A DNA stretch of 64,000 nucleotides from Streptomyces sp. NBC_01439 (GCF_036227605.1 NZ_CP109487.1:2480001-2544000), one strand, 5' to 3'. Counted from the stretch's first letter, positions 35,934 through 44,654 are shown. A program made the numbers and translations. Notes: a model not told the origin generated them from the sequence alone.

Positions 35934-36575
35934 ACGGGTGATCCTGCCGCGAGCCGTGCGGCGAGGGCAGCGGCCACGCCGGTCGGGCTGCTCGGGGAGA
36001 GGAGCTCCGTGCGGTGCACCGGGCGCGGGGCCGACAGTGGTAGGGCGACCCCCGCACCGGCGGCCTGCGCCACGCGGCGCGGCAGCAGCACGGGGCCGTG
36101 CCCGGCGGCGGCGAGGGCGCACAGCGCGAGCAGGTCGGTGCCGTCGTGGCGCACGGAGGCGCGGGCGGCGGTGAGCGGCAGCCCGACGCCGGGGGCGTCG
36201 AGCCAGCGCGCGTCGGCGAGGTCGTCGACCAGGCCGAGGGGGTGTCTTGTCGGTCGGGCCGGCTCAGGGGGCGGTGTCCGGTGCCATGGGGCCTCCCCAG
36301 GCCCGCCAGGGCCGAGGGGAAGATCGCAAGGCCGAGGAGGGAGTCGACGCGGAGCGTCGGCGGCCGACGAGAACGCGGCGAGCGTGCGTGCCGGGCGCCG
36401 CGAGCCCGGCCTGATCGGCAAGCCCCCCTAGGTCACAGGCCCCGGTGGCGACGGCGGCGGGCACCTCGACCGGGGCAGTACCCGCAGGGTGACCCCGGTG
36501 GCGGGCAGCGCGGCGAGCAGCCGGGAGCCGACGGAGAGCGGGGAGGCGGCTCCGACACCCACGGCCCGCCCCCGG
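35930..36575 (-). pseudogene. Degenerate LysR-type regulator
   Basis: Pieces of a LysR effector-binding domain are spread over different minus-strand frames: VGAASPLSVGSRLLAALPAT at about 36575-36480, then VPAAVATGACDLGGL in a second frame near 36460-36415. The C-terminus runs from LADARWLDAPGVGLPL to the TGA at 35930 (about 36235-35930). At least two frame changes and a small deletion separate them. The helix-turn-helix part is missing here. A possible N-terminal scrap, MDPHLLRTF, a typical LysR start, sits at 37209-37235 beyond a lower-GC patch. Not functional as a regulator. Confidence 0.7.
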
Positions 36576-36609
36576 ATCGCGGACGTACCGCGACCTCGAA
36601 CCAGAGCGC

Positions 36610-36737
36610 GGGTTTCGGGGCCGCAGTACGACGCGCCGACCACTCCAGAGCCGGAGGGAGCGGAGTCAGCAGGCTGTGCAGACGGCTGCCGATCTGGGTA
36701 GCCGCGATAGCCAGCTTGTTGCCCGAAACCTACGATC
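36610..36737 (-). pseudogene. Possible IS110-type transposase fragment
   Basis: One minus-strand frame reads KLAIAATQIGSRLHSLLTPL followed by PPALEW, resembling the segment of IS110-family transposases that reads 'NRIRSLLTQIHPALE' in other Streptomyces. Only about 40 residues match by eye, with no terminal repeats or other transposase parts. A weak call that would fit an old insertion in the LysR gene. Confidence 0.3.
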
Positions 36738-36774
36738 ACGAGGACCAGAGAGGCACCCTCGGCTGGCAGCCATC

Positions 36775-36797
36775 AAGGCCCGGGGCCTTTCGTTTTT
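36775..36797 (+). terminator. Rho-independent-type terminator in the low-GC patch
   Basis: AAGGCC (36775-36780) pairs with GGCCTT (36784-36789) and is followed by TCGTTTTT. A T-run this long is rare in this genome, and the reading direction is plus. Confidence 0.55.
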
Positions 36798-36801
36798 GCC
36801 G

Positions 36802-36838
36802 CATGTACCCCGTCGCAGTAGGCGAAGGTGGGTACATG
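36802..36838 (+). promoter_or_regulatory. 9-bp inverted repeat enclosing a ribosome site and start codon
   Basis: CATGTACCC (36802-36810) and GGGTACATG (36830-36838) are perfect complements, 19 bases apart. The right arm ends in the ATG of the small ORF and the AAGGTGGG ribosome site lies in and beside it. It could be an operator or an RNA hairpin limiting translation. Confidence 0.45.
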
Positions 36839-36994
36839 AAGATCAGGCGTGAAACCTGGAACCGCCTCCTGAAGCATCCCTGCGGCCAGTTCGCAGTCGT
36901 CACGGTACTGATGCTGATCCTTTTCGCGCTGGTCGGCCTCGGAGTGTCGTTCTTCCTCAATGTGCTCTTCGGCGATGACTGGATGGTCTTCTGA
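36836..36994 (+). CDS. Small single-helix membrane protein
   Basis: 52 aa: a basic amphipathic start (MKIRRETWNRLLKH), one transmembrane helix (FAVVTVLMLILFALVGLGV) and the short tail GDDWMVF. AAGGTGGG precedes the ATG. Its base composition is clearly lower in GC than neighbouring genes, suggesting acquired DNA. No family was recognised. The ORF is short, but composition and ribosome site support it. Nothing could be identified in 36995-37474 apart from a possible nine-codon LysR start on the minus strand (37209-37235). Confidence 0.5.
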   Translation: MKIRRETWNRLLKHPCGQFAVVTVLMLILFALVGLGVSFFLNVLFGDDWMVF

Positions 36995-37474
36995 CCGCAG
37001 TGCTTCCGGCCAAGGCCGTTGGGGTCTGTCGGCTGAACTGACGCGGTCAGCGAGCAGTTGCGGCGCCGCAGAAGAACGAAGCTCAGTGACATCACATGAG
37101 ACCGGTGGCGTACCTCAACGCGTCAGCGGCAACGTCATGCGAGACCATCGGCGAATCCACCAAGGTCACCTGCGACAACGAGAACATCTCGCGAGACGGG
37201 ACAGCGGGGAAGGTGCGGAGCAGGTGCGGATCCATGACCCAGGATCCCACCGGCGGGGCTCGTACGGTGCCCGCCGGGCTCGCTGGCCGAGGCCGCGCTC
37301 GGTGCGGAGCGGTCGATGGAGCGCTACCACTGCTCGTCCGGGCCGCCCCCGCCCCCGGGCCTCCTTCCGGCCCGGCCGGAAGCGGGCCCACCACCCATTA
37401 AGGCGTCGCGGGAGCACCCCTCTGATCGGCTATGCTGTGCTTGCACATCGAACGGGCGGTCCGCCGCCCTTCGT

Positions 37475-37548
37475 GGTGGGTGTAGCTCAGTTGGTAGAGC
37501 ACCTGGTTGTGGTCCAGGTGGCCGCGGGTTCAAGTCCCGTCACTCACC
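37475..37548 (+). tRNA. tRNA-His (anticodon GTG)
   Basis: Full cloverleaf: acceptor GTGGGTG (37476-37482) with CACTCAC (37541-37547), D-arm GCTCAGTTGGTAGAGC, anticodon arm CCTGG-TTGTGGT-CCAGG with anticodon GTG, and T-arm GCGGG-TTCAAGT-CCCGT. The extra G at 37475 can pair with C at 37548, the G-1:C73 identity pair of histidine tRNAs. No CCA is encoded. Confidence 0.96.
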
Positions 37549-37554
37549 CTGTCG

Positions 37555-37598
37555 ATCCCGTGGGGTACGAGGTCTCCTCGTACCCCACGGGATTTTTC
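37555..37598 (+). terminator. Strong terminator of tRNA-His
   Basis: Perfect 16-bp stem, CCCGTGGGGTACGAGG (37557-37572) with its complement at 37576-37591, loop TCT, followed by ATTTTTCG. The best intrinsic terminator in the window. Confidence 0.9.
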
Positions 37599-37620
37599 GT
37601 GTGCCCGGTTCGCCGCCCGG

Positions 37621-38376
37621 CTAGATCCGCAGGAAGGCCTCCACCGCGGTGACGAAGGCCACCGGGGTCTCGTGCGGCAGGTAGTGGCCGGAGCCCGGGA
37701 CCGTCACGATCCGGCAGTCCGGGTAGGAGGCCCGCCAGGTGTCCCTCATCACATCCGCGGTGATCGCGAGGTCGTACTCCCCGACGAGGACGAGCACCGG
37801 GACGGTGTTGCCCTTCACTGCGGCGGACAGGTCGAGCGGCTGCCAGCTCGCGAGGTAGCCGGCGAAGGCCTCGGGGCGGGAGACGGCCAGCGAGTGGGCG
37901 ACCATCCCGTCGAGCCAGTACCGACTCGCACGGTTGCCCGTGACCAGGTCGAGGATCACGCGGCGCTTCTCGGGATCGGTCGCGGCGCCGTGGAAGAGGG
38001 CGTGGTTCGCGTCGTCCATCACGTAGGGCCCGGCCGGGACCGGGGCGAGCCCGATCAGCTTCTCCACCCGCTCGGGGGCACGGACGAGGACCTGCTGGAC
38101 CGCCTTGCCGCCCATGGAGTGGCCGAGGAGGGAGAAGGTGTCCCAGCCGAGCTGGTCGGCGAGTTCGAGGACGTCGTCGGCGATCTCGGCCAGGGTGTGG
38201 CGGCCGGGGACGTCGCGGCGGTCGCCGTAGCCGCGGTAGTCGAGGAAGACGTAACTGAAGCCCTCGGGGTCCAGGTGGTCCAGTACGGAACCCCAGTTCG
38301 CGGAGGTGCCGAACCAGTCGTGCAGCACGATGACGCGGACGGGTCCGGTGCCGATCCTGCGATGGGCGATGGCCAT
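37621..38376 (-). CDS. Alpha/beta-fold hydrolase
   Basis: 251 aa. The oxyanion region is VIVLHDWFGTSANW, the nucleophile elbow GHSMGGK (Ser), the acid Asp probably VGEYDLAI and the catalytic His GSGHYLPHETP near the C-terminus. Soluble, with no signal peptide. The substrate is unknown; esterases, haloperoxidase-like and lactone hydrolases share this pattern. The ATG has an excellent ribosome site (GAGGGAGAA). Confidence 0.88.
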   Translation of the reverse strand: MAIAHRRIGTGPVRVIVLHDWFGTSANWGSVLDHLDPEGFSYVFLDYRGYGDRRDVPGRHTLAEIADDVLELADQLGWDTFSLLGHSMGGKAVQQVLVRAPERVEKLIGLAPVPAGPYVMDDANHALFHGAATDPEKRRVILDLVTGNRASRYWLDGMVAHSLAVSRPEAFAGYLASWQPLDLSAAVKGNTVPVLVLVGEYDLAITADVMRDTWRASYPDCRIVTVPGSGHYLPHETPVAFVTAVEAFLRI

Positions 38377-38448
38377 GCGTTCTCCCTCGGTGACGTGGCG
38401 AAGAAAACCGACGCCGGAGGTTCTGCCCAACGGATCTACCATCACACC

Positions 38449-39156
38449 GTGAACCCGATACCGCGCCCGCAGCCCCTGATCACGGGGGACTTCTCGCGAC
38501 CGGACGGAGCGCGCCACCCGCACCATCCCGGGACGTACGTGATCAGCGATCCGACCGAGATCGGCGCGGTGGAGGCGGCCCGGCGGCAGGACGCCGCCGA
38601 CCACCCCGTCGACGACACGTTCGACTGCATGTGCCGGGAGGACCTGCACGCGGAACACCGCGGACCGCAGGCGCGGCGCCTGCTCGACCCGCTGTCCCAG
38701 GGCGGCATCCCCGCCCGGCACCGCGCGCGGTGGGTGGCCGCGGCGCCCGCGGAGCTGCGGGAGTACGCCGCGGCCCTCGCCGCGGGCGAGGAAGGGCCCC
38801 GGGCGCCGCACGGGGTGCCGCCGGCAACGCTGTTCAGCTGGCTGGGCGCCGTACGGGACGAGCCCCGGGACGCGGCGTGGCTCCTCGCGGAACGGGCCCC
38901 CGCGCGGCTGCTGGCCGCAGCTGCGACGGAGCAACTCGCCTGGGGAGTGCGGGAGACGGACCGGGCCGGCCTGGACGGGGCCGTGCGGTTCTTCGCGAGC
39001 GAAGCGTTCACCACCCGGCACCCGAAGCGGCGCCGGGTGCCCGACACCGCGCGGGACCGCCTGCTGCGGCACGCCCGCAGCCACCGTCCCGCGGACCTCG
39101 CGGTCCTGGAACGGCGGCTGCTGCGCGCACCGGAGGACCGGATCAGACGGTCCTGA
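38449..39156 (+). CDS. Hypothetical protein, 235 aa
   Basis: No family recognised. It begins NPIPRPQPLITGDFSRPDG from a GTG and has a cysteine pair in FDCMCREDLH. The rest is an Ala/Arg-rich, probably all-helical region (ELREYAAALAAGEEG; RAPARLLAAAATEQLAWGV). No signal peptide or membrane helix. It is divergent from the alpha/beta hydrolase (72 bp apart), and its 3' end overlaps the convergent phospholipase C gene by 14 bp. No strong ribosome site, so the start is uncertain. Confidence 0.6.
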   Translation: MNPIPRPQPLITGDFSRPDGARHPHHPGTYVISDPTEIGAVEAARRQDAADHPVDDTFDCMCREDLHAEHRGPQARRLLDPLSQGGIPARHRARWVAAAPAELREYAAALAAGEEGPRAPHGVPPATLFSWLGAVRDEPRDAAWLLAERAPARLLAAAATEQLAWGVRETDRAGLDGAVRFFASEAFTTRHPKRRRVPDTARDRLLRHARSHRPADLAVLERRLLRAPEDRIRRS

Positions 39157-41203
39157 TGGCCGGGTCCGAAACGCCCGGGGCGCCGGTCTCCACGTGTCCG
39201 GCGAAGCGGCGCAAGAAGGTGGCGTCGGCGTCGGAGACGACCTTCACGTCGTACCAGCGGCCCGAGGCGACGAGGTCCACCGTGTGGGAGACCGTCGCGC
39301 CGGCCGCCACCCTGAGGGTCTGGGCCGCGCCGCCGTAGGTGTTGGTCACCGTGAGGTTGACGGCCGCCGTCCCGGAGTTGGTCAGCGTCAGGGCCAGGTT
39401 GCCGGTGGCCGCCGAGTGGCGGGCCGTGACCTCGGGGCCGGCCTTCTTCGCCGGGCCCTTCCAGGTGCGCAGGAAGCCGTTCGGGCCCCACACCGTGAGG
39501 TTGATCTGGTTGCCGGTGGAGCTGCTGGTGGACCAGGTGTCGACGAGCGTCTTGCCCGCCTCGACCGTGTAGGGCCAGGGGCCGTCCGTGCGGTTGCCCG
39601 AGGTGCTGTGGAAGTGGGCGCCCAGGGTCGGTCCGGAGGCGAAGGTGAGGGTGAACTTGCCGGTGGACGTGGTGCGTGCGCCGTCCACGTAGGGGCTGTA
39701 GCCGAGCGCGCGGGTCGGCTTGGACCCGGCCTCCTGCGGGGGCAGCACGCCCGTCACCGGCGGGGTCGGGTGGTAGGAGGGGTGGCGGTCCTTGTCCGGC
39801 GGGACGTACCCGGCCGTGGACGGCAGTGCGGCGGGCGCGGCATCGGCCCGGGTGAAGTCGAAGGCCGAGGTCAGGTCACCGCAGACGGCGCGCCGCCACG
39901 GGGAGATGTTGGGCTCCTGCACCCCGAAGCGCTTCTCCATGAAGCGGATCACGGAGGTGTGGTCGAAGGTCTCGGAGCAGACGTAGCCGCCCTTGCTCCA
40001 GGGGGAGACCACGATCATCGGGACGCGCGGGCCGAGCCCGTACGGTCCGGCCGCGTAGCCGCCGCCACCGGCGTAGAGGTCCTTCGACACGTCGGCCGTG
40101 GACAGGCCCCAGGCCGAGGAGGCCGGCGGGTACGGCGGGACCACGTGGTCGAAGAAGCCGTCGTTCTCGTCGTAGGTGATGAACAGGGCGGTCTTCGCCC
40201 ACACCGCCGGGTTCGCCGTCAGCGCGTCCAGGACCTGCGAGATGTACCAGGCGCCGAAGTTCGTCGGCCAGTTCGCGTGCTCGCTGAACGCCTCCGGGGC
40301 GGCGATCCAGGAGACCTGGGGCAGCGTGCCGGCCGTCACGTCCGCGCGCAGCCGGTCGAAGTAGCCGTCGCCCGCCTTGACGTTCGTGCCCGTACGGGCT
40401 TTCTCGTACAGGGGGCTGCCGGGCTGGGCGCCCCGGTAGGTGTTGAAGTACAGCAGCGAGTTGTCACCGTAGTTGCCGCGGAAGGCGTCGTTGATCCAGC
40501 CCCAGGATCCGGCGGCGTTCAGGCCGTCGCCGATGTCCTGGTAGACCTTCCAGGAGATGCCGGCCGCCTCCAGCCGCTCGGGGTAGGTCTTCCAGCCGTA
40601 GCCGGCCTCCTGGTTGCCGAGGACCGGGCCGCCGCCGACGCCGTCGTTGCCGGTGTACCCCGTCCACAGGTAGTAGCGGTTCGGGTCCGTGGCGCCGATG
40701 AAGGAGCAGTGGTAGGCGTCGCACACCGTGAAGGCGTCGGCGAGGGCGTAGTGGAACGGGATGTCGTTCCGGGTCATGTACGACATGGTCGTGGCCGTCT
40801 TGGCCGGGACCCACTTGTCGTACTTGCCGTTGTTGTACGCCTGGTGGCCGCCGGCCCAGTCGTGGTTGAGCCCCTCCAGGAACTGCATGCCGAGGTCCTG
40901 GACCTGCGGGTGGAAGGGCAGGACGTCCTTCGTCCCGTTCGACTGGAAGAAGACCGGCTTGCCGTTGTCCTGGAGGACCGGCCGCGGGTCACCGAAGCCC
41001 CGGACCCCCTTCATCGCGCCGAAGTAGTGGTCGAAGGACCGGTTCTCCTGCATCAGGACGACGACGTGTTCGATGTCCTGGATCGTTCCGGTGGTGCCCT
41101 GCGCCGGGATGGCGGCGGCCCGGGCGATGCTGTCGTTCAGCATCGTGAGGGCGGCGGCGCCACCGGTTATCTGCAGGAACCTGCGACGGTTGAGTTCTGC
41201 CAT
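39143..41203 (-). CDS. Secreted phosphocholine-specific phospholipase C (Tat substrate)
   Basis: 686 aa. A twin-arginine signal (LNRRRFLQITGGAAALTM) sends the folded enzyme across the membrane. The phosphoesterase core starts at EHVVVLMQENRSFDHYFGAMKG, with metal/catalytic residues in the ENRSFDH motif and TYDENDGFFDHVVPP. Two C-terminal DUF756-type beta domains follow (from about residue 500). This is the class of PlcC/PlcN-like enzymes cleaving phosphatidylcholine or sphingomyelin, often phosphate-regulated. No PHO box was identified with confidence. ATG start at 41203. Confidence 0.92.
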   Translation of the reverse strand: MAELNRRRFLQITGGAAALTMLNDSIARAAAIPAQGTTGTIQDIEHVVVLMQENRSFDHYFGAMKGVRGFGDPRPVLQDNGKPVFFQSNGTKDVLPFHPQVQDLGMQFLEGLNHDWAGGHQAYNNGKYDKWVPAKTATTMSYMTRNDIPFHYALADAFTVCDAYHCSFIGATDPNRYYLWTGYTGNDGVGGGPVLGNQEAGYGWKTYPERLEAAGISWKVYQDIGDGLNAAGSWGWINDAFRGNYGDNSLLYFNTYRGAQPGSPLYEKARTGTNVKAGDGYFDRLRADVTAGTLPQVSWIAAPEAFSEHANWPTNFGAWYISQVLDALTANPAVWAKTALFITYDENDGFFDHVVPPYPPASSAWGLSTADVSKDLYAGGGGYAAGPYGLGPRVPMIVVSPWSKGGYVCSETFDHTSVIRFMEKRFGVQEPNISPWRRAVCGDLTSAFDFTRADAAPAALPSTAGYVPPDKDRHPSYHPTPPVTGVLPPQEAGSKPTRALGYSPYVDGARTTSTGKFTLTFASGPTLGAHFHSTSGNRTDGPWPYTVEAGKTLVDTWSTSSSTGNQINLTVWGPNGFLRTWKGPAKKAGPEVTARHSAATGNLALTLTNSGTAAVNLTVTNTYGGAAQTLRVAAGATVSHTVDLVASGRWYDVKVVSDADATFLRRFAGHVETGAPGVSDPAIRTV

Positions 41204-41386
41204 GGGGTGACGACCTCTGTGGGTGAGGGGGGAGTCGAGGGGCGCCCCAAGGACAGCGGGCCCGGGGTACTGGACGGAGATCGCTCCGTGACACTGCGCC
41301 GTACAGCTGGAGAACGAAAGAGCCCACGGACGACCTGCACATCTGCTGAAATGACCTCGCACACACTGCACGGGGGGCGCAGGGCG

Positions 41387-41783
41387 ATGGCCGGGACCGA
41401 CTTCGGGCACGCCATCGGGCTGCCCCGCGCGCTCTCCGGACTGCCGCTGTCGCCGCTCGTGGGAGCGTACGGGGAACTCCTCGCCGCACAACAGACCATC
41501 GGATTAAGTCACTTGGGCGAACTACTGGTCCCGTCCGGCGGCCGCTTACGGGTGCTCGACGAGATCTTCGCCGTCGCCGGGCCCGGTCGGCTCCGGCACG
41601 TCGGCGCCGGCGTGCTGCGGTCGCTGCGCCGGGACCGGCACCGGCACCGGCACGGTGGAGCGCCCGGTCGACACCGCCGTCGCCCCTGGCCGCCCGTACT
41701 CCCTGCGCGGTTTTCTCCTCGGCGGCGGCGCCGCCTCCGTCCGGCTCGAAGAGCCTCCTCTCCCCTCCCTGGTGGTCCGCTGA
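41387..41783 (+). pseudogene. Frameshifted small ORF upstream of the GAP1 locus
   Basis: From the ATG at 41387 the frame reads plausible protein (GHAIGLPRALSGLPLSPLVG, then LRVLDEIFAVAGPGRL) as far as about 41635. It then turns into Arg/His/Pro-rich nonsense inside a CGGCAC hexamer repeat. The +1 frame continues sensibly (VERPVDTAVAPGRPYSLRGF, then LPSLVVR) to a TGA at 41781, 1 base before the next ATG. Deleting a single C near 41636 would restore a protein of about 131 aa. Two in-frame TTA codons (41504, 41546) imply bldA control of the original gene. Sequencing error is an alternative. Confidence 0.45.
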
Positions 41784-41784
41784 C

Positions 41785-41979
41785 ATGACCTCCGTCGTCT
41801 GCCCCTACTGCTTCGACCGGTCCCCGTACCGATGCCAGATGTCCGCCACGGGGGTGCGCGGCGCCCATACCTGCAGCACCGAACTCGACACGATATGGAC
41901 CGACTTCACGGGCCCGGGCGGCCGTGGCACTGGTGGTCGTGGCCGGGGTGGCCGTAACGGCTCCGAGGGGACGTCATGA
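41785..41979 (+). pseudogene. Truncated zinc-ribbon N-terminus of a TRAFAC-type GTPase
   Basis: 64 codons. The start TSVVCPYCFDRSPYRC and the following HTCSTELDTIWTDFTG match, from memory, the N-terminal Cys-rich ribbon of the GTPase normally encoded next to GAP1 in Streptomyces. The P-loop and all later GTPase motifs are absent. The remainder is a Gly/Arg run (GPGGRGTGGRGRGGRNG), while another frame reads a hydrophobic helix (AAVALVVVAGVAVTA) there, suggesting a deletion joined the beginning and end of a larger gene out of frame. Its TGA overlaps the GAP1 ATG. Confidence 0.55.
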
Positions 41980-44405
41980 ATCTCGCCCAACTGCACTACA
42001 CCTCGGCGCCGCCCGGTCCCGACGGCTCCGGTTTCCGGTTCACGGCCGTCAGCCCCGGGGTGCCGGCCACCCTGCTGCGCGAGGCGGAGCAGCTGATCGG
42101 CTACGAGCCGCCCCGGGACGCGCCGCCGCGTCCGGGGCCGCGGGAGCTGGCCGGCTTTCCGCAGGCGCTCAGCCTGAACGTGCTGGCCGACGGCAGCCGG
42201 CTGCTGGCGCGCTCGGTGTACACGGGCGCCGACCACAGCGGCCGGTGGGGCAATTTCCACGCCCACGCGGTGCACCTGCCGCAACCCGCCGGTTCCGGCC
42301 CGGCCGTGGGCGAGTTGCCGATCACCGCCTGGGGCTCGCCGCAGTGGGCCGCCACGACCCCGGAGGCCGGCGCTCCCGCGCTGGCCGCGGTACCCGCTCC
42401 GGGCCGCCTCGACCGGGCCGCGCTGGCCGCTTTCGTCGCCGACCGCGCACCTTGGCTGGCCGCCTTCTTCGCCGATGTGCGCCGGCTCGGCGAGGACCCG
42501 GACGCCCCGCAGATCGTGCTCGTGGAGGCGGACAGCGAGGCCGTCGCCCGCTGGATCATGCTCGCGTGCAGTGTGCTGCCGCACCAGCGGGGACAGTGGC
42601 TCACCTTCACCACTTACACCCGGCGGCCGCAGCTCGCCCGGCAGCAGATCATCGGGGTGGTGCCCGAGGACGGGCCCGTCCTCGCCGGGCAGGAGCACCG
42701 CTACCGGATCTACGACGCCACTCGCGCCGCCGCCCCCGCCGCCGGGGAGCCGGACGTGTGGGCCGACACCGCCGCCCGCGTCTGGCAGGCGCAGCGCCAG
42801 GACCTGGTCGCCCAGGTGCGGCGACTGACCACCGGGCCCTACGACGCGGGCCCGCTGGCCGCGCTCGCCCTGGCCGCGGACATCGCCCTGCCCTCCCCCG
42901 GCCGGATCGCGGCCGCCGACTGGGCCGCCGGGCACCGGAACGCGCTGGACGACGTACGGCTGCACGCGCTGGCGCTGGCGCTGGGCCGCCCGGCCGGGGA
43001 CCGGGACCCGGTGGAGGTCGCCGCGGCCGGGCGGCTGCTCGCGGCCCTGGACGGCTGGGCCCCGCCCGCGGTGTGCGAACCGCTGGTGGTCATGACCCTG
43101 ACCGAGGCCGTACGGACCGGGGCGCCGCCCACGGCCCTGCCCACCGCGGGCGCCCTGGGCGCGGCCGTCCGCGGGCGGCTGGCGGCGGAACTGGAACCGG
43201 GCCTGCGTGCGGCGCTGGGCGGCACGGCGACCGAACCGGCCCACTCGGCCGGCCTGTTGCGGGTGGCCTCGGTGCTCGGGGTGGACGTGGGCGACCTGCT
43301 GCCCGGTACGGCCCGGCAGTTGGCGCTCGCGCTGCTCGCCGATCCGGAGCGTGCGTACGGGGCGGGCGTGCGGGCCGCGCTGGCCGAACTGCCCGGGCTG
43401 CGTGCCCTCGTGCTCGACCGGCTGGACTCGCTCGCGGCGGGCGATCCGGCCGCCGGACGGCACCTGTTCGACCGGACCGGACTGCGGCTGACCGCGGCCG
43501 ATGCGCGGCCGCACCTGCGGATGTGCGCCGAGGCCGCGGCGGTGGCCGAGCCCGCCCCGGACCGGGTCGGAGCCCTGAACGCCCTGCTGGCCCGCTCGGG
43601 CGTCTCGCTGTACGCGGAGCCACTCGTGCTGCGGACCGCGATGCGGCTGGTGTGGGAGGGGGACCCGCCGGGGGCGGGCGATGCCGCGCTGGTGCTGATG
43701 GCGACCGGGCCGAAGGCCCACCGGGAGGCCGGAACCTGGGAGTTGCTCGTACGGGCGGCCGTGCGGGCCCCGGCCGGGGACACCGGGGCCGAGCAGCTGG
43801 CACCGGAGCTCCTCGGGCAGTTCCAGGAGGAGATCCCGGCCCGGCTACGGCCGTCGCTGCTGATGCTGGAGCTGGCTCGGAACCTGCGGTCGGGCTCGGC
43901 GGGCGCGGGCTGGGTCCGCCGGGCGCTGGACCTGCGGTCGCTGGATCCGGAGCCGGGCCCGCGGGAGAGCGCGTACGCGGCCCTGTGCGCCCGGCTGCTG
44001 GCCGGGGACCGGCCGGACAGCGAGCTGCGGGCGCTGATCGAGAGCAACGACGCGGAGCTGTTGGCCGCCTACCGGGCGGCGGCGCGCACACCGGCGGTCC
44101 GTGATCGGCTGCGGTTGGATCCGGGCTTCGTCGCGGACTGCTTCACGGCGTGGTCCTCTCAGCCGCAGGCCGGCCCGGCCTGGCAGGAGGCCCGCACGGA
44201 CCTGCTCGACGGGGTGCTGCGGCCGGCCGTACGGAGCCTGGCGGCGAAGGAGCTGGCAGAGGTGGCGGAGTCGCTGACCCGGCTGGACGGGCGGTGGGCC
44301 GACGAGTTCCGCGGCTGGCAGCGGCCGAGTGCCTTCGGCCGCCTGCGCGAACGCTTCGCAGGGCGCCGCTCCGGCCGTGCCGGCGCCGGTGGGAACGGGG
44401 GCTGA
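41976..44405 (+). CDS. GTPase-associated protein 1 (GAP1)-related protein
   Basis: 809-aa soluble protein. The N-terminal GAP1-N2-like domain reads NLAQLHYTSAPPGPDGSGFR, then EQLIGYEPP and GADHSGRWGNFHAHAVHL. The middle domain has EADSEAVARWIMLACSVLP and LTFTTYTRRPQLARQQIIG. The C-terminal half is a long Ala/Leu/Arg-rich helical array. Proteins of this family are partners of TRAFAC/double GTPases in NTP-dependent systems proposed to act in biological conflict in multicellular bacteria; the biochemical role is unproven. Here the gene is intact but its GTPase partner is only a fragment. ATG start overlapping the preceding TGA. Confidence 0.75.
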   Translation: MNLAQLHYTSAPPGPDGSGFRFTAVSPGVPATLLREAEQLIGYEPPRDAPPRPGPRELAGFPQALSLNVLADGSRLLARSVYTGADHSGRWGNFHAHAVHLPQPAGSGPAVGELPITAWGSPQWAATTPEAGAPALAAVPAPGRLDRAALAAFVADRAPWLAAFFADVRRLGEDPDAPQIVLVEADSEAVARWIMLACSVLPHQRGQWLTFTTYTRRPQLARQQIIGVVPEDGPVLAGQEHRYRIYDATRAAAPAAGEPDVWADTAARVWQAQRQDLVAQVRRLTTGPYDAGPLAALALAADIALPSPGRIAAADWAAGHRNALDDVRLHALALALGRPAGDRDPVEVAAAGRLLAALDGWAPPAVCEPLVVMTLTEAVRTGAPPTALPTAGALGAAVRGRLAAELEPGLRAALGGTATEPAHSAGLLRVASVLGVDVGDLLPGTARQLALALLADPERAYGAGVRAALAELPGLRALVLDRLDSLAAGDPAAGRHLFDRTGLRLTAADARPHLRMCAEAAAVAEPAPDRVGALNALLARSGVSLYAEPLVLRTAMRLVWEGDPPGAGDAALVLMATGPKAHREAGTWELLVRAAVRAPAGDTGAEQLAPELLGQFQEEIPARLRPSLLMLELARNLRSGSAGAGWVRRALDLRSLDPEPGPRESAYAALCARLLAGDRPDSELRALIESNDAELLAAYRAAARTPAVRDRLRLDPGFVADCFTAWSSQPQAGPAWQEARTDLLDGVLRPAVRSLAAKELAEVAESLTRLDGRWADEFRGWQRPSAFGRLRERFAGRRSGRAGAGGNGG

Positions 44406-44409
44406 TCTC

Positions 44410-44616
44410 GTGGATCCGGAGCCGATCGCCCGGGTCCTCGCCACGCTCATCGGGGTGGTGGCGGTCGCCGTGTGCCTCGGGTACGGGCCGTGGCGGTTCC
44501 TGGCGCCGGCCCTGTCGGCCGCCCGGGCCGCCTTCCGGACGCGTCCGCCGGGCGGCACCGACCCGCGGATCACCCCGTACGCCGGTCCCGCCTCACCTCA
44601 GGTAAACGGGCCCTGA
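44410..44616 (+). CDS. Small single-helix membrane protein of the GAP1 locus
   Basis: 68 aa from a GTG 4 bases after the GAP1 stop. One transmembrane helix (VLATLIGVVAVAVCLGYGPW) is followed by a basic segment and a Pro-rich tail. The close spacing argues for co-translation with GAP1. It could instead be the remaining start of a longer membrane partner. Confidence 0.6.
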   Translation: MDPEPIARVLATLIGVVAVAVCLGYGPWRFLAPALSAARAAFRTRPPGGTDPRITPYAGPASPQVNGP

Positions 44617-44654
44617 CCGTCGCGGGGTTGGCCGGGAGGCGAATCGGGTGCTCG

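Noticed and set aside
36098..36994. A roughly 300-codon plus-strand frame over the degenerate LysR region
   Set aside because: Only its last 52 codons look like protein; the upstream part is Arg/Gly-rich and antisense to recognisable LysR pieces.
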